A stretch of DNA of 64,000 bases, taken from Membranipora membranacea. Lineage: Eukaryota > Bryozoa > Gymnolaemata > Cheilostomatida > Membraniporidae. Where the stretch lies: the NCBI GenBank assembly GCA_914767715.1, contig OU612070.1:15953501-16017500 (forward strand). The letters run 5' to 3'. Below the pieces are notes generated by a model that ran no database searches, had not been told where the DNA came from, and was given only the letters and a program-made list of their open reading frames with translations. The number at the start of each line of letters is the position of its first letter. Positions within the stretch are counted from its first letter, which is position 1. This document shows, piece after piece, positions 1 through 30,429 of this stretch. The position numbers and the translations under genes are program-made.

Positions 1-1676
1 AGTTTACTCCCTTGGCAAGACAATGCTAATACTTCACTGAACAAAATATGCTGCACTTAAATACCAACATGACAAATTAGTCTGTGCAGTTTTTACAAGC
101 AAGAGATGGAAGAAGCAGTGTGAATGCTACGGTTTCTGGGCTTTATTTCCACACTTTATTGAGTGTATTTATTTGTCAACACGGAACTGCAGCCTATCCT
201 TCAGAAGATGACAGGACCGGCTTATTTAAACCTGTGCAAGCTGAATTATATTATGTTGGTTGGTACGAGATGAAAAGAGGGCGATGTATGAATAATGGCT
301 ACAAGTATAGAACAAAGTCTGAGGAGACGTACCCTAGAAATATTACACATGCTCTGTGGACGTCAGAGTTACATATATAAATTAATGTAGAAACAATTAA
401 ACAAGCAGCCTCTATTGATAGATGCAATTAAGGTTTGGGTCCCTTATACAAATGCTGCCAAACTATCTCCAGACAAAATTTAGAGATGTCGTTATACCAA
501 TTATCTAGATTTTTATCCCTAACATTTATTGAATTCTGTCACTGCTTCTAGCCTTGTCACTCAACTACTTTTTTGGTAGCCGCAGGGCCTTCGGACGGGT
601 AGGGGGATGGTTGGTGTGGGTTGTCTGCTCACTTATATTGAGCAGGTAACTTTTGATGAATAGTATCACTATGTGCTAGCCCAGCCATGCTCAACCTCGG
701 CCAAATTAGTCATATTGTTGCCCAATTGCACCCTTACAACAGAAAAAGAGTTGAGACACATTTTCACTTCTTGTTCAATAGTAAAAGACTTAAAAGAAAT
801 TCTGCAGTATTCGATCACAACAGATATATTAGGAAGCACACATAGAAAAGTTCAATTGTTGCTCTATTATAGTAAAAGGGGGACCTTGTGAGGTTTCACT
901 GTCAACAAGGTCATGGTGTCCCATCTTAAATATTATCTGCTTTAAATTGTTAATGTTGCTCTGTGATGATCATTAAAATTAGGATTTTGACAAAACTTGG
1001 TTGCACAAAATCTCTTCTCATTATCCATTATCCTAGCAAAATCTTGACTGTAAATCCTCAACTTCTCTACAAGCAGTTAATTCAAGCTCTGGTTCCTACC
1101 TCCTAGGACTCCCATGTGATCTTTTCAATCACTACACTAATTTGCTGACGGCCATTTACCAAACTTCGCAATAATTTCACTGAATTTCAATTCATAGTTT
1201 CAAACGCGGAAGGGTTCAGATAGAATTTGATGTCCCTGTAATTCAATTATGACTGAAAGATTCATGTGGCCGATTGCTTGTTGGTTTTTTCCCCAAATAG
1301 GGCTGGAATGCCTAAAGACCACCTCTGCCTCAAAAAAAATTTCTGGGGAGGCCCAATGCCACCTAGCGCCTGGCCCTACCACTTTAAAACCCACAGATAC
1401 AGGACTGGATATTTCCCATTCTTATCTGTATCTCAAGTATCTCAAGTTTTTTAATTAACCTTTTTTAATCAAGTAAAATATTCCCAAAAGTAGTGCGGCC
1501 AATTGGTATTCTGCCAAACAAAATTTGGCCGAATCCGAAAAAAGGTTGGACACGCATGTGCTAGCCTTTCCACCTATAGCTGCAGATAGATCAGGAGGTT
1601 GAAGGCTCACATATCTAATGCTAATTCAATGTTAATGTTTCATGTTGATTACAACTATTTTGGAATGGATAAGATC
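1..1676. other. intergenic stretch without a recognisable gene
   Basis: I see no supported gene here. An open stretch of 98 codons (84-380, +) and one of 72 codons (673-891, +) start with ATG, but neither carries a motif I recognise nor has convincing splice partners. A short segment around 1505-1555 resembles the right end of the hAT-type element downstream (GGCC, then an A-rich run, then GGTTG and GCATG), so it may be a solo fragment of that family; I found no matching left end. Confidence 0.4.
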
Positions 1677-1684
1677 CTTTAGAT

Positions 1685-2541
1685 TAGTTGTGGGCAACCT
1701 GCGGCCTTTTTGCCAGTGCGGCCTAAACGGTAATCTTTTGCGGCCTAATTGTGGCCTTATGTCTGTGAAAATCACACATTCAAGTTTTAACTGTCATGTA
1801 GATGTCCAAGTATGCATTACCCTGTACAAGCTCAATTCATTGTTGGGATACCAAAATATTGGCATTCTGTATCAACCATGCGCTAAGTTACTTACATGTA
1901 GAAAAAAAGGAAATTCCCAAGCCATTCTACACAAAAGCATCATGAATGTACTGGTGCCAACTACTTTTTCACGCACTTCCATTTGAATTAATACCCCAAA
2001 CAGTAAAGAAATTGTCGTAATATTGTGAGAGAAAAGCAATTTTTCTCAATTCTTTCACCTTTGGATAATTAAGTACAAACTGTTTTTTGCAAAGCTGTCA
2101 TTTTGAGCAAGAATGGAAAAGTTGTTCTATCAAAAATTTGTCATTTGTTACAAGTGAGCCAGCAGTTTGCCTGAAATGTTCCAGATTGGATCTCATTGAC
2201 AAGTATGCAAATATTTACTGTACTTCTTGAGCGCTCATCCTGCCCTTTGCCCTACTGCTCGAAACACTTGGAAACAGCCTCGTACACAACCATTTCCCAG
2301 ACACAAAAATTCAGTAGATAAACAAGATAAAGCTAAACTGATGCAGTTGAAAAATCTGATGCTTATTGCAACATAACAATCACATTTTTATCGACACATA
2401 AATCTGCTTTAGTTTGTATAAAATGCACAGTGCAAAATTAAACTTCGCGTTACAAGTTTGTGACAGGAAAATATGTTGTGGCTTTTTGTGTTGATTCTGC
2501 ATAAAATGCGGCCTTCTTCAAAAAGAGGTTGCCCACCCATG
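1685..2541. mobile_element. non-autonomous hAT-type DNA transposon (857 bp)
   Basis: The element is bounded by imperfect 16-bp terminal inverted repeats, TAGTTGTGGGCAACCT on the left and CATGGGTGGGCAACCT when the right end is read inward on the other strand (12 of 16 match). It is flanked on both sides by the identical 8-bp sequence CTTTAGAT (1677-1684 and 2542-2549), the target-site duplication length of hAT elements. Repeated GCGGCC motifs just inside the ends are typical of hAT families whose ends read GGGTGGGCAACC. No transposase-like reading frame survives inside; the 114-codon open stretch at 1642-1986 crosses the left border and is unlikely to be coding. It was probably mobilised in trans. 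Confidence 0.85.
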
Positions 2542-2549
2542 CTTTAGAT

Positions 2550-5500
2550 GCTATTATAAGTTCTATGGAACAGCACTGTAGTGCACAGCTTGGGATAAAA
2601 CCGAACTGCTTATTGTTAGTTATACTTACTTACTTTGCTAACTACTTATTGGCTTTAGGTCTCCTCCAAAATGCCACCAACCACAATAACTTTGTTTTGA
2701 TATGTTTTCATGATGTTCGTGTGGTGGTTTTGTAATTAGTTGGACGGTTGCCACCACTCTAATCTCAGGCTATCTGGCTGACCCATGCTTTTATTTACTT
2801 TCTTTGAACATTTATTTCCTCTTAATTTACAATGTTTCTTTATCGCAAAATACAGAAAAAAAACTCCACTAATCAGTAGGTTTAGAAACTCTCCGCAGAG
2901 AGGATTTGTATTTGCCCTGCTTTGAATAAGTTACTAATGCATTACAGAGCAAAAGAAAGAAAAGAATTTCGTCATGCATATGCAGCGCTGCTAAGTTATC
3001 TTGAACAAAAAAATCATACACGTCAACTATACCGTACCAGCGTGTGATCCTCTCCGGTCGGGTAACTCCTAATCTGCTATGTTGAGGGGTGGAAGTTGAA
3101 AAAACTGCACCATAGTATCCTCATTCTAGATATACGGTAAAGAGGGCCAATGACGCTAGGGTGCAGATCATGCCGGCAATAACATACCAAAAAGATGGAG
3201 AAACAAAATTTTTCCAGCAAAGACCTGTAATGTATATAATGTAACAAGATTTCTTTTTAATAACTTTATCGGTATCTATATCATTTTATGAGATAATGGT
3301 TTTTTCAAAAGTGCCATAGCGTTATTCAGTTGCACATGCTGCACAATGTTTTGTTAGGAAGTTGCTTTGCTTTTAGTACAAAAGCTATTTCCTTGAAATG
3401 TAAAATTTTGTTGCAAATAAAATTTTAGAGAGCTAGAAGTAACTGTGTTATGAATGACAATATGTGTGAAGCGGTGCGGACTGCGCATTATATGTAGTAG
3501 GATGGTTTCCAAGACCAAGACCTATCTTGTATCATGATCTGTTCCCGGACAGATTTCTTCTCTATTTTTTTGTAGGAGGGTCCGTAATACAGGTAGAAAG
3601 AGGATCGCATCAAACATGGTGTCACTGGTTTTGGTAAAGAAGCTTGAAAGAAAAATCTACAGCTTCCTTTTTGTAAACTTTACACAAAATAATTATGCAT
3701 CTTAGAAATGAATGTCAATGTCTATGTTAATAAAAATATTCTTCAAAAAAGCTCAATTTGAAATGAGAACCGGACTGAAATTGTCTCCACCTACAAAAAG
3801 AGAGCATAACTCAACATAAAATAACAATGAAAAAAGTCTTCTGTCATTGTAATGATTTGCTGGTATCCTTTTTTAATTTTGGCTTAGGTTTGCTGATGGA
3901 GGTTAGAATGTTTGGTATCAGTGATAAGCTCTCCTCAAGTTTTCAAGCCGAGAAGCTGGCATCGGTTGATGCTAAGGCGATAGCACATAAGGCCGTATTG
4001 ATTCATCACTCCAGCCTCATTACGGAGCTGGGTAAACCTGCAAGCAACATTTGTCTTTCGTTATCATCTATACAGCAATAGCAGCAGATTAGTTGGAGTA
4101 TGATGCAATGCATAAGTCAGCTAGGTTCAATCATTTAGATTGCTAATGTAATCTTGCGTTGATTTTTCAGGGGTAGATACTCAGAAGGAACCCAGAAGAT
4201 GACAGTCAACGCATAGATTGGATGAGAGGAGCAGGAATTCTAATATTTATAAATTACAATCACGTCTTCAATACCCAGTTGTATTTCTTTTTTAATGTCC
4301 TCAAACTGCTCTCTAGGCTTTGGCGACCAGGGATCCACCCAGACCTTGATTAGGGGGGGTTACGCCGCCCCCTTCCCAAATCCTAGCTTTAATAACTAGT
4401 GCACTTTCTGGATGTGACCCTAAGCGGCACAGTATCGCTAAGAGTAACAGGATCACAATAAAAAAGCCTGAAATCCCCCTGCATTCCAGCATATATCGGT
4501 AAATTTATGTAAAGAAATATGATTTGGTTAAGCACAGGCTGGCTAAGATTAAGGTAGGCAAGAATTCTATTTTTGGTATGGTATCGGTTAAAGAATTATG
4601 CTAATATTTATGTTAATTGAAGGGCTTGTGGCAGGCTTTTCTATAAATTCTCAATAAATAAATGATTATACTCACTGTTGATATATGGGGATTCTTTTAG
4701 TCCCTGGTAAAGCTAAAAGAAGAATATCTTTAGGACAATATCGGATTAATAAATTCCCTATAGAAATAATGCCAACTATAAACGCTCAGCATCATAGTTT
4801 ATAACTTACCTACACATATTCAGAGTCATACTCCTACTGATCAATAGAAGACAACTCAGCAGTCATCAATTGTTGGGAATAAATCAATTGGATTCTACGA
4901 GGACCAGAATAGTGAACAATTCCTTCTTTCGTTTACCAGGAAGCTAGGACGTAGCTGTTGACAAGTTTGTCCTTTTTTTGAATCGATATACTGAACATAT
5001 ACATTATCTTCTGGATGCTCGTAACAATTATTGCACTATAGAGAAACTCAGTGATAAGCCTGTGTGTCTAAAATGTCAAGGGATTAGGAGCTAGTCTGCA
5101 ATACTCTTGCCTTTGATTTTTGATCCATTTATAAGAATTTTCTCCCAGGCAGGAATACTTACAATTTGATAATTTGGCCAATTGAAGCTTGCTTTTTCCC
5201 ATGTCATCATCATCATCATCATAGTAAATGGCTGAGGTTATGGATTATATTCTCAAGTCTTATTTAATTAATCATTGGTTAGGCTGGCTGTATTCATGCA
5301 GGCCACCACGTGAGTACATTGTGAGATCTCGAGTTCTCACAGCTTAGATTTTGGGGAGAGAGAGTGAGACAAGGTGATGAGTAATTAAAACAAATATATG
5401 AGAGGATAATTTGACGCTGTGAAGGAAGCAGATATGGATAACAGATAGCGTCACCCACCCTACACATAAATCTCATTGAAATTGTTGGAATGCGGCTCAA

Positions 5501-8500
5501 TCAATCAATCAAATTATGTTGGTTGAGCAAAAAGTAAGTTCCAGTTTCTGCCTTTTCGATGAAATCGGAAGTTTTGTAGGTATTATGTGTCATTAAATCA
5601 CTTTTATTGGTCACCGATCCCATTTCCACATGTTTGAGGGGATCAAGGGTTTTGTACAATTTCTGTAAAATTAAATTATTTTAATTGGACAATAAGTGTA
5701 AATCCAATCACCGTGTTTTCAAGGAAAATCCACAGTTATTTTTGCCCTTTACTCTTCAAAATTAAGTTGATCGATGGGAAAACGCATTCTCCAGTTTTTG
5801 ACTCGTGCCTACCCACAGTGATGACCACCCTGTGCATGTAAAACCGGATGAATATCAAGGCTGGTCAGTTCTGGTTGGAGAGCCTCTGGAGCAAGTTTTC
5901 CTGGTATGGTATGGATTGTTTTTCTGGTATCTAACTTCTTAGTTTATCATTCAAGAATAAAAATTGATTTTGATGTCGAAAAGGCATCTCAACTATGAGT
6001 AATTAGTAATTTGAGTTATCACCTTTTTGTCGCAAAATTTGAAAGCAAATGTTCTTGATAAATTTGAGTACCTGAACGAAACGCTTTTTGTATGGAGTTG
6101 CCTCCTTCTTCAACAGGGACGGGTGAACTCCATACAAAATAGACATAAGCAAGTATGAATAAAAAAGTGGTGTCTGTCCTGCACAGGTATTCGGCCTCAA
6201 GTTGGTCGAATATCCGACAACACATCACATGATGCAAACATACAGCAACATCCTCTATAAACGTACGATCAAGCTTAGCAGATAAAGAGGAGTCAGGTCA
6301 GGCCTAAAATAAAACATGAATGGTTTTGGCTATATGCCTCAGCCGTCTCTTCTTCTTGCTCATAGTCTATCTCTGCAGCGCAGCGATGGTTCCGCTACCA
6401 TCCATCAGGAAAGTCAACTCCAAGAGTTCAAGGTTATGAGATGGCAAGCCAGAGTTTCATTTAGGCCCAAACATGTCCATATTATAAGTTTCCATCGTTT
6501 CTCCAATTAAGTTACTAAATCTATATGAATTAATGCAGGCCCTATCATGCATAGATAAACGTATATGTCTTCAGTTCGCACATGCGCAGAGTGATTCTTG
6601 CTGGGCAACCAACCTGCCCAGAATCAGACCTTGTTCCCTGTGCTGGTATGTCATAACACTGATCCAGACAGGATGTATCTGACCCTATCATATCAGAGTG
6701 GAGGATAGCCCATTCAGATGGAAATATGAAAAAAAACCATAAACAAGTATCTGTACATCACATTCTGTTGAAAAAACATTTGCAAAATAAAATTTTTTAC
6801 CAGATTCCGCCTTGCAAAGGAGTCACCTCTAGTGTTTGTACTTGAATCTTGATGCTTTCTAATCTTGTTGCGTATTGAAGGGACAAATCTTTAGAAAATA
6901 TTAATCGTTATTGCCCAAAAACGAGTCACTAGTGAGCAAGGCAGAGCTACCACAATTGAGAATCAATTGATACCCAATACTTTAGTAAATTCAGCTTACG
7001 ATTATTTTCGGTAGACAGCAATAATTAGACAGTGACAAAGACAATGAATGTATTGTTGGTCACCACACTGACATGGAGACTATACCGTTCTATTAAAGCA
7101 GAAATGACAAGTTCCGGGTCTCCATATATAATTTTAAAGCACTCAAAAAGTTATACAACCTTGTAGGTTCTCAAGATGCTCACAAATTCTCTGAATCCTT
7201 AAGAAGTTTCTGAAAAATAAATTTTTGATTTCGAAGTTGCCCCTCAACCGTAGGCTCCAAATTTGTAGTGGAAAAAACTTAGAAATGATATCCAATCTCA
7301 AGTGATCTAGTGTCATATAGCATTTGTGAATGATAGCTATCTTTTTTCTTGCGCATGCCCTATACCCATCATTTTCTCTGCTCTTCTGCTTTCGCAGAAC
7401 CCATCAGGACCCCTCACACTTTTGAAACTCAGAATTCATAATTTAAAGCATTTACAGCCGGTATGGTGCTAGGTACGGCACTAGGACCTTACTCAGAGTT
7501 CTACAAGCATTGCATTGATACAAAAACAGTACATCTGACATTTCTGCTTTAAAGGGTTGATGATATTTGATGAGTAACATGAAATTTAATTTGAGAAACA
7601 TGATCATTGATTGATGACAGACATGATAGGGCATGGGTAGGAAATAAAATCAGGTCTCCACCCATTTCAATTCTCAGATTTATTGTATTAAATTTAAGGC
7701 ATAATGCACATAAATTTTGATTTCAATTCACACGTATACCAGGCGCATATTGTCACATTTTTTGAAGTAGACAACAATTCTGTGATCGTGCCTAGCGCGA
7801 GAAATTTTTTGTGTTCCTATACTAGCAGACTGATGTTCTCTAGTACTGTTCTTCCTTTAGGCATAGTCAGTAGTTGGCAAATAAATGTAAATATAGTCAG
7901 AAAATGACAAAGTTGACCAATATACCCTGTCAACCCAGGGGGAGTTCAAATGCCATTTAAGGACATTCTACTGGACAACAAGCAAAGAAAAATTGAAAAA
8001 TCATTTCAATAATTTCAAATCATTTCCCTGTTTGCAGGTCTTCCTTCAGGACACCTTTTTTTTTAACCCACATCAAAGAATAAATAAAGAGTCTAGGGGC
8101 TCAGACTCAGACGCACCAAGATAGTTGCCTTGGATGTATGAGCTGCTGGGATTCACATGAGGTACATCATAATTGACCCTATCTATTAAGTTGTGCACTC
8201 TTGCCTTGAACAATCTGCTATTGCGAAGTATTTAATCATCATCAAGCACCTTCCTGATTGCTTCAAGGGGTCATGAAATGCCCCCAAATTGCTTTGCCAA
8301 TAAACCTTTTCTATGGTATAACTTATAGTACTTTACTTGTAATAGATCAATATTGCTCATGCAAAACAGTTATCCTAGTCTTATGTTGTACATGGTTGTT
8401 AATTAGTGATCATTTTCAGTGTCAAAAAACAGGATTATAAAAGCTGGCCCCATGTCCGGATCGATGGGGACCATATTCACAGAAAACAGTAAGCAGAAAG

Positions 8501-8929
8501 TTATTAGCTCAGGCAGATATTGTTTGCTAATTGCTCTATCAATCACCAAGTGTCAAATATGAGTCAACTAAACCACCTGCAATGAATAAGGCAAAGATGC
8601 ATTTGGGATTATGTTAATTCTAACCAGAGACCACTGCTTGGTTACATAACTGAGCTGAACTGAGCACATGGCATATGGGATTGATAATAATCAACTGTTA
8701 CTACTTGGGCGGTTCAGCTAGCAACAACAGGTACTCCATAAGTTTCCATTCCAAAAGAAATTTTGTTGTTTTAATTTAGTTTACTGTCACTGTGTAAATG
8801 TAATTAATTAAGGCATTCATACTGACATCCTTAGTGAACAAGCACATTGTCAGCTGTTTTCTTGTCACAGTTTGTCCTTGTACTTTCAGTAGATAGCTCA
8901 ACTGCTAACAGATAACATAGGAATTCAGT
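2550..8929. other. intergenic stretch without a recognisable gene
   Basis: About 6.4 kb upstream of the transporter gene, with no coding region I can support. The short open stretches (for example 3827-4081 + and 6003-6237 -) have no recognisable motif. It holds a TCA trinucleotide run at 5204-5222, a TCAA run near 5497-5510 and a small hairpin near 6086-6139 (TTTGTATGGAGTT with its complement). The promoter and 5' UTR of the transporter must lie near its right end, but no TATA box stands out. Confidence 0.4.
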
Positions 8930-27613
<18,684 letters not shown>

Positions 27614-27868
27614 CTGATGACATAGCCTATGAAATTTTTTGGGAGTAATCCAATTAAGAAGGATGATATTGGTTAGATGCATGCATCATTATGGCATTCA
27701 ATAATGGCCTCTAACTTATAGGCACAATCACGGTCTGAGCCATTGGTAGAAAACCTGGACAGTGGAATGCGTCATAACGATAATATATCCATTGCTACTC
27801 CACAATGACACCAACAATTAAGTGCCTCATTTAAGCTGTAAATGGTGTCCTGTCTAGGTTGATTATTG

Positions 27869-27874
27869 AATAAA
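27869..27874 (+). promoter_or_regulatory. candidate polyadenylation signal of the ABCC gene
   Basis: AATAAA lies 256 bases after the ABCC stop codon, the first canonical hexamer downstream. It is plausible as the 3' UTR end, but no transcript evidence is available. Confidence 0.5.
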
Positions 27875-29039
27875 TTGTTTAGCTACAATTTTGTCATAAT
27901 TTATTCACTTTATGATAATGAGCCATCTTCATTTACCATGGCAAGCAAGCTACAGTTTGATGCTATAATGTGATAAGCAGAGATGATCCTTATAATAAGT
28001 TTATAATAAGAATTAATTGTAAAACATAATTAAAATCTGATCAAATCAGCCTAATTAATCCAGCACACTATTAAAATAGACTTGGGGTAGAGTGGTTTAT
28101 ATGAGACGGGAGGTAGAATAAAAAGACAATAACTTATAACTAAATTATAATCTCAATTTCCTCTAAAGCAAAAACAAGCGGAGGAGGGGGGGGGAAGGTT
28201 TAGATCAGCGTAATTTACTGTTTGCTGTAATAGGATCACCATTCTCGTTCAGACTTTAAACAAACACTTTCACCTTGATTTTCAATAGAATCACATCAGG
28301 CTTGTAGTAAGTTAACAGAATTTTGTACCTTGCAGTTGAGTTGTCTAAATTATCATAATATAATCTCCTGAGAAATAGATTCGGAATGGACATATGAACA
28401 TTACCTCATACAGTTAGAACACTCAACACAGGGGTGATCTGACATTGATCTGATTGGATATCCCTTCTACCCATGAATAATTATTTTGCCATGGCTTTTC
28501 CATAATGCTACAAGAGACTGGCTATTTATGCTAGCCCTTTGTTTGCAAAAAGCAAGCTAATTATGCTAGTTCAGCTATTGAGTTCAATGGTTTGTACATG
28601 CAACCAAGGAATACTTGATGTAACATCATGTCCCATAATTATGAGTCAATTTCATTGTCAGTACAGTCCATTTCTAAAGAAAGCTTTCATAAGCGTCATC
28701 ATTATCCTATGGTCATAAATGAAAATAGCTTCACCAACCAGTTAAACCAAGGAGTAATAGCTGGTTAAACATTGACTTGCAGCCATTGAACATCCGGAAA
28801 GCTGAACAAATGGGCTTGGCAATGATGGAATACAAGTTCAACATCATTACTATGCCCTAGGAAACACACTGGTAAGCAATATACAATATTGCATCTGTCA
28901 CACTGCAACTAATACAGCGGAGCTATAGAGAAGCAAGGTCTCAGCAAACAACTAGATCTCAGGGACGCTGAGACAAACTCACACTGAGGTACCACTTAAT
29001 GATCTCTGATTGGTATGTTAATATTTCTCTAAAATTCTC
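27875..29039. other. intergenic stretch after the ABCC gene
   Basis: No gene or motif that I can support. It contains a purine-rich run with a G tract (about 28178-28196) and otherwise unremarkable A/T-rich sequence. Confidence 0.4.
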
Positions 29040-29890
29040 TAAAAATTACTGTGCGTCAGTGTTGAAACGGTTTCAGCTGTTCAGAATCAACTTTCACAGA
29101 AGGTTTTGAGATACCGATCTGAATGTGAGAGCACTTTTTACTGTTAAAACACATTCCCCATATGAGAGACCGGTTTTGCAGTGCTGTTCCATCATCTTGG
29201 ATTGGATTAGGATAATCTGAGACATTTGTACATAACAAAGTGTCGTCTGCATATAATCGACAGTCAGAAACTCATACTTCTGTGATGATGTTGATATCGA
29301 TCAGAAATAGGAATGGGCCCTATACCGATTCTTGTGGTACTCCTGAGTCTACAGCGAAGTTTCTTGACATCTGACCATTCAGAAGTTCAGTTCAGAAGTA
29401 CAATTGTCCTGGTTTGTGGAGAAGTAGATTGTGTGGTACCTTATCGAATGCCTTGGTAAAATCAAAGCTGACAGAGATACTGTTTTTTTTTGGTCCAATG
29501 ATTGTGCAGCCAAATGGATGACATGTATGAGTTGAGTTGAAATTTTTTTGGTTTATGAACCTCCGCATAATCGAGCAGATTATAAATTCTGTTATTACGG
29601 AGAGTATAAATGTCAAGCTTATTGCTCTGTTATCGTGGCCTCTTTACGGTCAGCACTTATGTATACATGAATCACAATTGCTTTCTTCCAGATATGAGGT
29701 ACCCTACCTGTCTTCAGACTCTTATCTATCAGGAGAGTGATACAATCTAGAAAGTAGGGTACATACAATATGATGAAATTTTTTAGAATAAAACCTCTCA
29801 ATTGGTCTGGACCACCCGGTTTTCTTACATCCAGATTCATTATGAGGCTTCTTATGCCCTAATGATGTACTTCGATGTCTGCCATTTAAA
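29040..29890 (-). pseudogene. LINE reverse-transcriptase fragment
   Basis: Read on the minus strand, pieces of a CR1/Jockey-like RT appear in order: GRVPHIWKKAIVI (about 29720-29680), DFTKAFDKVPHNLLLHK (about 29465-29415), a degenerate SGVPQGS-like region (about 29345-29320) and the catalytic LYADDT (YADD at 29242-29253). The frame changes between pieces and stops interrupt it, so it is dead. Both ends are truncated. Confidence 0.8.
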
Positions 29891-30246
29891 GATATGATAG
29901 GGCTGGAAAATGTGGTATTTTGAATTGTTTGCTTGTATAGACAGATGAAAAGTGGTAAATTCTTTATCAGGTTTTGATTCTTCAGTTATGTCAGCAATAT
30001 AATTGTATCAGCCATCAAGCGTGAGGGGTCGAGTTCTACTGATCTTTATTTTCCTTAGACCGTATCGTAGAAACTACAACATTAAGTTTTTCAATAATAT
30101 AAAACTATTGGTGCGGACCAATAAAAATTAAAGTCAAAAACATCGTGATCAATGCAAATACATAACAATGCGGAAGGATAATTCGTGGTATTCATCAATT
30201 TAGTGCCACATATGTGATGTTACAATATGTTCAAGTCTTTCGAAAT

Positions 30247-30420
30247 AGTATGTAAGTCATGCAAATACCTCTGTAGCTACCGGAAACTTTTCTTTCCTGA
30301 TGCAAATGTGGGAACTACATTTGCTTTTTTCCAGTCTTCTGGTACTTAACCCTCCTAAGAGATTCCAAATAGTTATGTAGTCAATAAGTACAGTTTAAAT
30401 ATTTTTGTTGGTAAATGATA
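30247..30420 (-). pseudogene. second, separate LINE RT fragment
   Basis: VPEDWKKANVVPTF (about 30360-30300, minus) is the RT fingers motif also present in the fragment at 29.7 kb. Because the same protein position occurs twice in one direction, these are two different insertions. Stops follow immediately. Confidence 0.6.
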
Positions 30421-30429
30421 TTGTGGTGA

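Noticed and set aside
84-380. 98-codon open stretch as a gene
   Set aside because: No motif, no splice partners, no promoter; ordinary for chance in this composition.
6540-7370. GCGCATGC-like words as NRF1 sites of a promoter
   Set aside because: Two isolated partial matches far from any gene start; not enough to call regulatory elements.
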